DNA of 64,000 bases from Shewanella yunxiaonensis. GTDB taxonomy: Bacteria; Pseudomonadota; Gammaproteobacteria; Enterobacterales; Shewanellaceae. Below the pieces are notes generated by a model that did not search any database, was not told the DNA's origin, and was given only the letters and a program-made list of their open reading frames with translations. Shown piece by piece: positions 25,959 to 33,594 of the stretch. The stretch is taken from the NCBI RefSeq assembly GCF_018223345.1, contig NZ_CP073587.1:3346001-3410000 (forward strand). The letters run 5' to 3'. The number at the start of each line of letters is the position of its first letter. Position 1 is the first letter of the stretch. A program made the position numbers and the translations under genes.

Positions 25959-27326
25959 TTAACTACCGGCAATCTTCATACTGTCGAGCAGGATAGCCCC
26001 AGTACGAATTGACGAGCGCATTTCGCGATCGCTAGAAACTGCCTGAATGTTGCGGTACATATCCCGCAAATTGCCCGCAATGGTGATCTCTTCAACCGGG
26101 TAACAGATTTCACCCTTTTCCACATAGAAACCGGCAGCACCGCGAGAATAATCCCCGGTTACCGTGTTCACACCCTGCCCCATCACCTCAGTGACGATCA
26201 ACCCTTTATCCATAGTGCTGATCAGCTCCTGAAAACTCTTACCACTATCACTCACGGTCCAGTTATAGATACCACCGGCATGACCGGTATTCTCCATACC
26301 TAGCTTGCGAGCCGAGTAACTGGTCAGGAGATAACTCTGCAACACGCCCTGTTCAACAATGAAACGATCGCGAGTCGCGACCCCTTCACTGTCATAGTTG
26401 GCGCTGGCAAAGCCACCTTGTAATTTGGGCTGTTCCTGAATTGCCAGCCATTCGGGAAAAATCGGCTGGCCCAAGGCATCCAACAGAAAACTGGATTTAC
26501 GGTAAAGTGTTGAGCCACTGATAGCGCTGACCAAGTGCCCCATCAAACCAGTAGCGACATCGGCGGCAAACAGCACGGGCAGATTTCCCGTTGCGATTTT
26601 GCGCCCCCCCAGGCGACTGAGGGTCTTGTCGGCGGCACTGACACCCACTAAATCGGCCGCCAGCATATCGTCAAACTGACGCGCTACCGTGTAATCGTAA
26701 TCACGCTGCATATCGCCGTTATCATCACTGCCAATCACAACACAACTGAGGCTGTAGCGACTGCTGCAATACCCGTGCAAAAAGCCATGACTGTTGCCAT
26801 AAACCCGCACGCTATTGTGGGCGTTAGCCGAAGCACCGTCGGAATTAGTAATGCGCTTGTCGCGACCGAGCGCAGCGGCTTCGGCAGCAATCGCTAATTG
26901 TGCCAGTTCTTCCGGAGTCGTATGTCGCGGATGATACAACTGCAAATCCGGAAACTCGGTCGCCATCAGCGCTTTTTCTGCCAAGCCAGAGGCGGGATCT
27001 TCGCTGGTATAACGGGCAATGCTGTCTGCGGCTTTTACCGCTTCGCGAATCGCTTCGGCGGATAAATCCGAAGTCGAAGAGTTGCCCTTGCAACCGTCGC
27101 GATACACGGTAATACCGAGGGCGCCGTCTTTATTAAATTCGACGGTCTCCACTTCCTGCAACCGCGAGGAAACACTCAATCCCTGTTGTTTACTGATTGC
27201 TACCTCAGCAGCGTTCACGCCCAACCCTTGGGCAAACTCCAGCGCCATAGCGACTGCATCTTTCAGGGACTGCAGTTCACCATCAATAAAATTTGCAGAC
27301 ACAACAATACTCTTCTTTGAAGACAT
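25959..27326 (-). CDS. pmbA: Metalloprotease subunit TldE/PmbA
   Basis: The 455-residue protein (from Met at 27326; the frame is open to 27347) matches PmbA: LQEVETVEFNKDGALGITVYRDGCKG, NSDGASANAHNSVRVYGNSHGF, and a C-terminal TVTGDYSRGAAGFYVEKGEI with AGNLRDMYRNI. PmbA pairs with TldD, encoded at 49646 in this window, to form a peptidase that processes microcin B17 and other unfolded or leader peptides. TldD provides the zinc motif; PmbA lacks it, as expected. darP is divergent from it. Confidence 0.93.
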   Translation of the reverse strand: MSSKKSIVVSANFIDGELQSLKDAVAMALEFAQGLGVNAAEVAISKQQGLSVSSRLQEVETVEFNKDGALGITVYRDGCKGNSSTSDLSAEAIREAVKAADSIARYTSEDPASGLAEKALMATEFPDLQLYHPRHTTPEELAQLAIAAEAAALGRDKRITNSDGASANAHNSVRVYGNSHGFLHGYCSSRYSLSCVVIGSDDNGDMQRDYDYTVARQFDDMLAADLVGVSAADKTLSRLGGRKIATGNLPVLFAADVATGLMGHLVSAISGSTLYRKSSFLLDALGQPIFPEWLAIQEQPKLQGGFASANYDSEGVATRDRFIVEQGVLQSYLLTSYSARKLGMENTGHAGGIYNWTVSDSGKSFQELISTMDKGLIVTEVMGQGVNTVTGDYSRGAAGFYVEKGEICYPVEEITIAGNLRDMYRNIQAVSSDREMRSSIRTGAILLDSMKIAGS

Positions 27327-27460
27327 GTTGCCTAGCATAACAAACACTGCTGATATTCGCAGCGCAAACTGGCAATCAAACGGTAAAAATCCACCACAAG
27401 ACGCGCCTCAGCGACAATGTTACAATTAACAGCAGTAGCCAAATAGAGATGTTAAGTGCC

Positions 27461-27991
27461 ATGAAAATCGTCGATGACTCCGAAAAAATGAAACAGCCCT
27501 ATGACGATGATGAGAATTACGTCAGTAAATCCGCCCTCAAGCGGGAAAGTACCGCGGCGCAGGAGCTGGGAAAGCAGCTCCTGGGATTGAGCAAAGGTCA
27601 GTTAGAACGTATACCGCTGGATGAGACTATGCTGGATGCACTGGCATTAGCCAAACGCATTAAGGTCAATACCGATTCCTATCGGCGGCAAGTGCAATAT
27701 ATTGGCCGACTGATGCGCGATGTTGACCTGGACGCCGTCAAACAGGCGTTGGATAAAGTAACGAACCGTTCCAACCAAGTTGCCGCACAGGATCAAATTA
27801 CTGAAAAACTGCGCGATAAACTGCTGGCAGAAGGTGATGAGGCCATTCAGCAACTACTGGATGAACAACCACATCTGGACAGACAGAAACTCAGACAGCT
27901 GGTGCGTCAGGCCAAGAAAGAGTTAGAAAAGACCCCAGAGTCAAAATCTGCGCGAGAACTGTTCCAGTATCTACGTCAGGAAATCGAATAG
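27461..27991 (+). CDS. darP: Ribosome biogenesis factor DarP (YjgA, DUF615)
   Basis: From the ATG at 27461 the protein has 176 residues. The DUF615 sequence KSALKRESTAAQELGKQLLG, IPLDETMLDALALAKRIK and YIGRLMRDVDLDAVKQAL is well conserved. DarP (dual-action ribosomal maturation protein) helps late assembly of the 50S subunit and its peptidyl-transferase centre. The charged N-terminus MKIVDDSEKMKQPYDDDE is typical. The pmbA-darP divergent pair is a conserved arrangement in gammaproteobacteria. The accessory region begins after its stop. Confidence 0.93.
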   Translation: MKIVDDSEKMKQPYDDDENYVSKSALKRESTAAQELGKQLLGLSKGQLERIPLDETMLDALALAKRIKVNTDSYRRQVQYIGRLMRDVDLDAVKQALDKVTNRSNQVAAQDQITEKLRDKLLAEGDEAIQQLLDEQPHLDRQKLRQLVRQAKKELEKTPESKSARELFQYLRQEIE

Positions 27992-27992
27992 T

Positions 27993-28020
27993 CATAACGC
28001 CGGCAACTGCCGGCGTTATG
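27993..28020 (+). terminator. Hairpin after darP
   Basis: A perfect 12-bp stem (CATAACGCCGGC with GCCGGCGTTATG) with a 4-base loop begins two bases after the darP stop. There is no T run after it. Confidence 0.45.
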
Positions 28021-28202
28021 CTGCTTGATCGCCAATAAATCACAGCCTAGTGGCGGTACCGCCAAAATAGCTATCTTATTTTTGCCCCATTCTAAGTCAG
28101 CACAATGTTCTGCCGACAAGTTTAGATCCAAACCATTGACCAAATTTTAGTAATGCTACAAAGTCAAAGCAGTATCAATGGTGATTGTGACAAGAGGGAA
28201 TG

Positions 28203-28469
28203 ATGCCTATTTATATTAAAAATGAATCATCAAATGAACTGCTCGCTGAAATTGCTAAAGATCTCTGGGATCTTCCTACTCAAATTAAAGAGTTGGAAAT
28301 TTGGTTACTTTCTAATCCGCTAAATTTGACACCTTCGAATTACATAGTAGATATTGGCTTTTCCATCAGAGATAACGCTTGTGGTGGAGGTGCAATTTTA
28401 TCCCCAAAAGCAATGGCTATTATGGGTAATCTGGGAGTAAAGCTGTACTTGTCCGAGTATGGTGATTAG
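28203..28469 (+). CDS. Small protein of unknown function
   Basis: The ATG at 28203 follows GAGGG by four bases; an ATG also stands at 28200. The 88-residue product MPIYIKNESSNELLAEIAKD...WLLSNPLNLTPSNYIVDIGF is hydrophilic with an Asn/Ser-rich, AT-rich codon use unlike the flanking core genes. The end IMGNLGVKLYLSEYGD suggests a small alpha/beta domain. I recognise no family. It stands alone in the accessory region and could be an immunity-type or small regulatory protein, but nothing in the sequence shows that. Confidence 0.5.
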   Translation: MPIYIKNESSNELLAEIAKDLWDLPTQIKELEIWLLSNPLNLTPSNYIVDIGFSIRDNACGGGAILSPKAMAIMGNLGVKLYLSEYGD

Positions 28470-28648
28470 AACTGAAGGTTGCCCCTTTTCGCTTTATCCG
28501 CGCTGCTGGTAACTAACTCTGCATGCTTAAAGTTGACGAAATTTTTGCTTAGCTACAGAGTCTTGAAGATGCTAGCGTCTTACCACGTAATAATACAGAA
28601 TGAATAGAGTAACATGGGCGATTCACAATAATGTGCACAAGGAAGAAT

Positions 28649-28918
28649 ATGAATTTAATTCTAATGATAGTACTTTCATTAGTAGGGGCAGGGTCTATAG
28701 CCTACTGCTCTAGGAAGACAGACTTCAGCAGTAGCAAGCTATTTGTAATAGGTTTTTTTTCGCAAGTATTGGCTACTGTTATCCTATTTTGTCCCGTTAT
28801 GCTTTATCAAATTCACATCGGTAATACCTATGAGATTAGCGATTTGGTCTTCATTATTGGAGGGACTCTATTTATCTGTTTTATCACAGGAATCAAATGT
28901 GCGAATGCCAGTGACTAA
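28649..28918 (+). CDS. Small membrane protein of unknown function
   Basis: AAGGAAG precedes an ATG at 28649, giving 89 residues. There are three hydrophobic segments: LILMIVLSLVGAGSIAYC, LFVIGFFSQVLATVILFC, and LVFIIGGTLFICFITGI. The protein carries few charges and no catalytic motif. It follows the preceding small gene by about 180 bases and has the same AT-rich character. No function is assigned. Confidence 0.5.
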   Translation: MNLILMIVLSLVGAGSIAYCSRKTDFSSSKLFVIGFFSQVLATVILFCPVMLYQIHIGNTYEISDLVFIIGGTLFICFITGIKCANASD

Positions 28919-29122
28919 CTCTATAAATACATAATCTATAGAATTGGTGTCAAAAAATTAAGATAATTCCAAAATTCGTAATTTTAGTTATGTGATATAA
29001 AATTGTTGCTTTTCTACATTGTGGAGGATGAATAACTCAGGTTTGCCCCTAAATTTGTTTCGAAGACACAAGAGTATTTGGACATTGGTTGGATAGTCGA
29101 ATAAGATTTTGTATTGTCACAA

Positions 29123-29148
29123 AGTCGCTACCAATATTTGTAGCGACT
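29123..29148 (-). terminator. Probable terminator of the SHOCT-protein gene
   Basis: AGTCGCTAC and GTAGCGACT form a perfect 9-bp stem with an 8-base loop. On the minus strand it starts 30 bases after the SHOCT stop and is followed by TTTGT. Confidence 0.5.
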
Positions 29149-29177
29149 CTGTCATGATAACGGCGTAGTGGATAAAT

Positions 29178-29390
29178 TCAAAGATTACGCTTTATCTCAT
29201 CTAATTCTTCTTTGGTAATTTCACCTTTTGCATAACGTTTTTTTGCAATATCCAGCGGAGTTTCAGATGCGTTAGAATGATAGCTTTTCGCAGATAACAG
29301 AAGCCAAACAATGCCAACTAAGATTGCAACCCAAATGATTATCATGAAAAAATGACTAAATCCCAAACTATAGCCGTATAACCCATTCAT
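29178..29390 (-). CDS. Small membrane protein with C-terminal SHOCT domain
   Basis: The 70-residue protein has one hydrophobic helix at about residues 12-32 (FMIIIWVAILVGIVWLLLS). It ends with LDIAKKRYAKGEITKEELDE, the SHOCT (short C-terminal) motif. SHOCT proteins are small and widespread and their role is mostly unknown; several sit in the membrane next to metal or stress genes. The metal-resistance cluster starts about 1.6 kb to the right, across an insertion sequence. An AGGTG site precedes the ATG. Confidence 0.8.
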   Translation of the reverse strand: MNGLYGYSLGFSHFFMIIIWVAILVGIVWLLLSAKSYHSNASETPLDIAKKRYAKGEITKEELDEIKRNL

Positions 29391-29617
29391 AAGTCACCTC
29401 GAAAATTACGTACAGCTTTCTTATTTCCTTAAATGTATTTCAGCAGATAACGGCGAGTTAAGTGTGTTAAAAATCCAATTATTTATGTCAAATTATGGAT
29501 TTCCGTTGAACTGACACAATTAGTCATATCGTTGAAACTAATTGGTGTAGCTTTTGCCCTCCACAGCCCGTCAATCAAAGGCGAATTGCATCTAGATTTA
29601 ATAGCTTGTCGCTGGGT

Positions 29618-30866
29618 CAGGGTAAGAGCATGAATGCTTAAATATCACCCAACGTCTTTAAACCTGCTGTTAGTACCTGCTCCAGATAATCAGTGCTACC
29701 GTGTGCACGCTTCTGTTTGCGTGGAATACTGATTTTTCGAGTTGTTTCCGCTTGGAGCATATTCAACGCTATCTTCCTTGCTCCGGACAATACCTCCGCC
29801 GCATTGCCTCTATATATTTGGCATTGGTCTTCCTTCATCGACGCGTCCAGCACCCAATGCAGGCTATTTTCAACCGCCCAGTGGCTGCGTACCGCATTGG
29901 CAAAACGGGCCTTGCTCAGTTTGGCTGAACTGATGTAATAACGGTACTCAAGGGATTCATTACCGCTTTTCGTTCGACGATAGCTCAGCGCAACACCGAT
30001 ACTTTTAAGCCCTTTCCATTCTGGGAAGGCGTCGGCTAAGCTGCCTGCGTCCATAACACAATAGGCTCTGGCTTCGTTACGTCCGTGCTGCTTCTCTAAG
30101 CAAAGCACTTCTTCGTTAATCTCGCTGGAAAGAACTTTACGAACGGCATCGTGCAGCGCTTTTTGATTACCTTTTACGGCAAGCAAATAATCACCACCGC
30201 GCTCAATAATTTGTTCAGCGATATCTGTCTGACATCCCATAGCATCTATCGATATCAGACAACCTTTAATATCCAACAGCGCCAGTAATGCGGGAATGGC
30301 GGTAATTTCATTGGACTTACTTTCGGTTTTAACTTGCCCAAGCACGACATTATTTTCTGTTGCGAAGGCATTTACCATGTGGATGGCTGACAGTCTATTC
30401 TGGCGATTATATGAACCACATAGCCGTTTACCATCTATCGCAATAAGCTGACCTTCAGATAACTCCACAACAGACTTCATCCAGTCGATAAAGCAATGCT
30501 GAAACTGATCGCTATCTATTCTCGATACGACTCGAGCAATAGTGTCATGAACAGGTAACCCATTCTTAAACAGGCCTTTTTCGATAAACCAGTTAAAGTG
30601 CAGATCGCCAAAATCTTCGATATCTTCCCAGCCTTGTGCTCCAGCTATTGAGGCACAAACCACGAGGAATAAAATATCAGTGAATAGGTGCTCGACTTTG
30701 GCTGACTGACGAGGGTCTTCTAAGGTACTAAAGAACTGTTGAAATGCACCGGAGTTCATAGGGCTCTCCACAAAAGAGAGTATAAGATCACAGCCAGTAT
30801 GAACCGTCCAGCCCTTTGGGAGAATGTCAGTCTAATAGCTCAAATTATGTTCGTGATCTTGCCCTG
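29618..30866 (-). mobile_element. ISAs1-family insertion sequence, 1249 bp, 10-bp target duplication
   Basis: The ends read CAGGGTAAGAGCATGAA (left) and, in reverse complement, CAGGGCAAGATCACGAA (right), giving an inverted repeat with three mismatches. A perfect direct repeat, GTCGCTGGGT, lies at 29608-29617 and 30867-30876, directly touching the ends. It carries a single transposase gene that is open along its whole length. The intact duplication suggests a recent insertion. Confidence 0.9.
29638..30759 (-). CDS. ISAs1-family transposase
   Basis: The 373-residue transposase uses the ATG at 30759, six bases behind GGAGAG. The DDE_Tnp_1 core is visible: IAIDGKRLCGSYN (first Asp), LISIDAMGCQ (second Asp) and VENSLHWVLDASMKEDQ (Glu). 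An N-terminal domain, LEDPRQSAKVEHLFTDILF, of the DDE_Tnp_1-associated type precedes it. ISAs1 elements cut and paste by a DDE mechanism. The frame is intact. Confidence 0.9.
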   Translation of the reverse strand: MNSGAFQQFFSTLEDPRQSAKVEHLFTDILFLVVCASIAGAQGWEDIEDFGDLHFNWFIEKGLFKNGLPVHDTIARVVSRIDSDQFQHCFIDWMKSVVELSEGQLIAIDGKRLCGSYNRQNRLSAIHMVNAFATENNVVLGQVKTESKSNEITAIPALLALLDIKGCLISIDAMGCQTDIAEQIIERGGDYLLAVKGNQKALHDAVRKVLSSEINEEVLCLEKQHGRNEARAYCVMDAGSLADAFPEWKGLKSIGVALSYRRTKSGNESLEYRYYISSAKLSKARFANAVRSHWAVENSLHWVLDASMKEDQCQIYRGNAAEVLSGARKIALNMLQAETTRKISIPRKQKRAHGSTDYLEQVLTAGLKTLGDI

Positions 30867-30960
30867 GTCGCTGGGTGTATCATCACCTAAATAACAATAT
30901 TTGCACTGACCTCTTAAAATTCAACTAACCTATTACTTTGGACATTATCTGATGTTTAAC

Positions 30961-30994
30961 TTGTTGTATGGCAACAATCGCTTTTGTCTATAAT
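30961..30994 (+). promoter_or_regulatory. Possible promoter and operator upstream of the cytochrome gene
   Basis: TTGTTG-TATGG-CAACAA (30961-30977) is a perfect 6-bp inverted repeat, and a consensus TATAAT -10 box lies at 30989-30994, 22 bases before the ATG at 31016. The palindrome sits where a -35 box and operator would be. Which regulator binds is unknown. Confidence 0.35.
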
Positions 30995-31015
30995 GTCAAA
31001 TAATATGGTTACGTA

Positions 31016-31579
31016 ATGATGAATTTTATCAAACATTACTTGCTCATTTTTGTGTCATTTCTTGTTCTAATTTGTCTTGTGAGCACTGCGGTAATATATT
31101 CAGGTATCTATAACATCGGCGCAGATGAGCCGCACATACAGCCAGTGTATAAAGCCTTAAATGTGTTACGCCAACGCTCTATTGAGCAGCATGCTAAAGG
31201 GATTAGGGTTCCTAATTTGGATGACCCTGCTCTTATCTTAAAGGGCGCAGGTCAATATGCCGCTATGTGTACAGAATGCCATCTTGCCCCCGATATGACC
31301 CATTCAGAAATACGTCCAGGGCTCTATCCTCAGCCTCCTAATCTGTCGCTTCACCGCGTTGCACCCAATGAGGCTTTTTGGGTGATTAAACATGGCATAA
31401 AAATGAGTGCAATGCCTGCCTGGGGATTTAACCATGACGATCCTACCATCTGGAGCATGGTGGCATTCTTAATGAAACTCCCGGATTTAAGTCCTGCACA
31501 ATATCGAGAGATGGTCACTAAAGCACCGCCTGATGATGATATGGAGGAAGAGAGTGATCATGAACATATGCACCGCTAG
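31016..31579 (+). CDS. Membrane-anchored monohaem cytochrome c
   Basis: The 187-residue protein has an N-terminal helix (about residues 7-30, LLIFVSFLVLICLVSTAVIY) that anchors or exports it. A haem-binding CTECH motif lies in YAAMCTECHLAPDM, and KMSAMPAWG carries the probable axial methionine. The C-terminus is Asp/Glu/His-rich (DDDMEEESDHEHMHR) and may bind metal. It lies at the left edge of a metal-resistance region that contains CusB/CusA. Cytochromes of this type occur near copper-export genes in Shewanella-like genomes. Its partner in electron transfer is not visible. No strong ribosome site precedes the ATGATG start. Confidence 0.82.
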   Translation: MMNFIKHYLLIFVSFLVLICLVSTAVIYSGIYNIGADEPHIQPVYKALNVLRQRSIEQHAKGIRVPNLDDPALILKGAGQYAAMCTECHLAPDMTHSEIRPGLYPQPPNLSLHRVAPNEAFWVIKHGIKMSAMPAWGFNHDDPTIWSMVAFLMKLPDLSPAQYREMVTKAPPDDDMEEESDHEHMHR

Positions 31580-31814
31580 GGAACAGGAACTCAGATGAAC
31601 AGACTCGTTGATTTTAAAATTTGGGCCTATGCAAACATATGATGGCTGGCTAATGAGGGTGGGATATTGGGTAGGCCGTATGTTGAAATGAAAGCAGCAG
31701 CGGCTCCGTATACCATTGAGGGCGTTCAGAATTCGGTGTCAGCTAATTGTGGCTGAATATCTAAGAGCACGTCTAGGCACCCTTAAAAGTACAGTATGCG
31801 GAGCCTACAGACTA

Positions 31815-32237
31815 CTACTGATCATGATGTTGCATCTGTTCGTCATGCTCCATCATTTGTTCCATCATCATCTGCATGATACTCATTCGCTGCTCCATCA
31901 TGTTCATGCGCTGACCCATATCCATGCCATTCATACCTTGATGTTGACTTTGGTCGCCGCCAGTTGATCCCATCATCATTTGCATGCCGTGTTGCATGGC
32001 CGCCATGTGTTGCATCAGCATCTGACTGCGCTTTTTGGGGTCCTTTTCGGCTTTAATATCCGTCATCATCGACTGCATATTTCCCATTTGCTTGTGCATG
32101 TCCTGCATTTGTTCGTTGCTCATTGGCCCCATCATCATGCCATTCTGCATCCCTTGACCAGCCATCGTATCGTTTGCTGCATATGCCCAACCGGTAAGCA
32201 AAGCAGACAAAACAAGCGTTGTAAGTAGTTTCTTCAT
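31815..32237 (-). CDS. Periplasmic Met/His-rich, probable metal-binding protein
   Basis: The start at 32237 follows AGGAGG and begins the signal peptide MKKLLTTLVLSALLTGWAYA; the frame is open to 32303. The mature 120 residues are about a quarter methionine plus many histidines (MAGQGMQNGMMMGPM, MQHGMQMMMGS, HDEQMQHHDQ) with helix-forming DMHKQMGNMQSMM repeats. Methionine clusters are typical Cu(I)/Ag(I) ligands in periplasmic chaperones. It is divergent from a DUF4382 lipoprotein gene and lies inside the metal-resistance region. The metal is inferred. Confidence 0.78.
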   Translation of the reverse strand: MKKLLTTLVLSALLTGWAYAANDTMAGQGMQNGMMMGPMSNEQMQDMHKQMGNMQSMMTDIKAEKDPKKRSQMLMQHMAAMQHGMQMMMGSTGGDQSQHQGMNGMDMGQRMNMMEQRMSIMQMMMEQMMEHDEQMQHHDQ

Positions 32238-32476
32238 GGTTTTCCTCCTAAGTGAGTGATGTGCGCCCACGTATAGGTAATAAGGATAGCAACAATCAGG
32301 CATTACTACGGGTTTGTGTAATCGGTCACATATTGATCAGCTATATTTTTAAGGTTAATCCATTCTTAAGATTATTTTCATATTTAAATACATTGACACA
32401 AATCATTACATTTATTTACCCGTAACAAGATGATCTGACCGTGTACCCACACTTTTAAAGGGTTCTGGAGAAGAAG

Positions 32477-33505
32477 ATGAAGATGATGTACCGCAGTTGG
32501 TTATTTTTATCGGCCTGTGCACTACTGACCGCTTGTGGTGGTGGCAGCGGCAGTAGCAGCAATAATAGTGTTACCCCCACAAACCCCACCACTCCGGAAC
32601 AAACTGGCTCTGTTACCGTCGCACTGACAGATTCACCGATGAGTGGCGTGACTACAGTAGGATTACAATTACACGAATTAGTGATGACCGATGCCTCTGG
32701 TGTTGAACATCGCTACTCACTGGGCGATATGCGTTTTAACTTGATGGATTATCAGGGCAGTGACAGTATCAATGTCGTTGATGGTCTGAGTATTCCCGTC
32801 GGTGACTACCATGATGTCTATATGACGGTGGTGCAAGGTGACGGCAACAATGGTTGCTATGTAGAAGACGGTCAGGGCATTCACGCATTGCAAGTACAGG
32901 ATGATGAACTGCCATTGATGGATTTCTCTGTTGCGGCGGCTCAGCAATATAGCTTCACGATGGAAGTGGGGCTGTATATGGGGCTTAATCACGACAGCAA
33001 CTATAACTATAGCCTCAGTCATGATGGCAGCTGGTCTGTGAATAATATGTCAATGGGCCATCTGATGGGTAATGTGGACCCTCAGTGGATTGCAAGTTGT
33101 GAAAGTACTAATGCCGCCTTAACGCCCACCAGTGGCATGTTCAGCCATATGGCATACCTCTATCCTGATACCGTGACTAGTCTGGCGCAGATGGGCGATG
33201 TCTATGCTGCGCCAACCGATGGACGTGTGGCTCCGGTTGCGGTTGCGCCGATGCAACAAGATAGCGCGGGAAACTGGTATTTTGCGATGGGCTATCTGCC
33301 AGCCGGAACATATCGCGTAGGTTATAGCTGTTTGGGGGATTTGGATAATCCAACCACAGATGACACCACAAATGGCTCATTCACTATGTTTGCGGATGCT
33401 GGTTCAGTGACAATTGATGCCGGTACCACCGGTGGCACCCAAACAGTGATGCAGTGTGGCATGGTAAGTGGCGGCCACTATGGCATGATGGGTAATGGTG
33501 GTTGA
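32477..33505 (+). CDS. DUF4382-domain lipoprotein
   Basis: The 342-residue protein has a lipoprotein signal with lipobox ALLTACGGGSG (Cys20). A Gly/Ser/Asn/Pro/Thr linker and a DUF4382 domain follow, beginning GSVTVALTDSPMSGVTTVGLQLHELVM. The C-terminal half has a second beta-rich region with HDSNYNYS, several Met-rich loops and a GHYGMMGNGG tail. DUF4382 proteins are exported beta-sandwich proteins of unknown role. Position between the Met-rich protein and the CusBA genes suggests a link to metal handling. TCTGGAG precedes the ATG. Confidence 0.8.
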   Translation: MKMMYRSWLFLSACALLTACGGGSGSSSNNSVTPTNPTTPEQTGSVTVALTDSPMSGVTTVGLQLHELVMTDASGVEHRYSLGDMRFNLMDYQGSDSINVVDGLSIPVGDYHDVYMTVVQGDGNNGCYVEDGQGIHALQVQDDELPLMDFSVAAAQQYSFTMEVGLYMGLNHDSNYNYSLSHDGSWSVNNMSMGHLMGNVDPQWIASCESTNAALTPTSGMFSHMAYLYPDTVTSLAQMGDVYAAPTDGRVAPVAVAPMQQDSAGNWYFAMGYLPAGTYRVGYSCLGDLDNPTTDDTTNGSFTMFADAGSVTIDAGTTGGTQTVMQCGMVSGGHYGMMGNGG

Positions 33506-33536
33506 TTTGTATTGAACAATAAAAACTCAGGTTAAC

Positions 33537-33575
33537 AAGAAGGCCAGTCAGTAACCTACTGACTGGCCTTCTTTT
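33537..33575. terminator. Strong bidirectional terminator between the DUF4382 and cusA genes
   Basis: A perfect 17-bp stem starts AAGAAGGCCAGTCAGTA and ends in TTCTT, with a 3-base loop and T/A runs on both sides. It separates two convergent transcription units. Confidence 0.92.
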
Positions 33576-33594
33576 AGTGCTAGATAATATAAGC

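Noticed and set aside
31594..31641. 15-codon frame after the cytochrome gene
   Set aside because: It is too short and without similarity to call; it may be a leftover of a lost gene.
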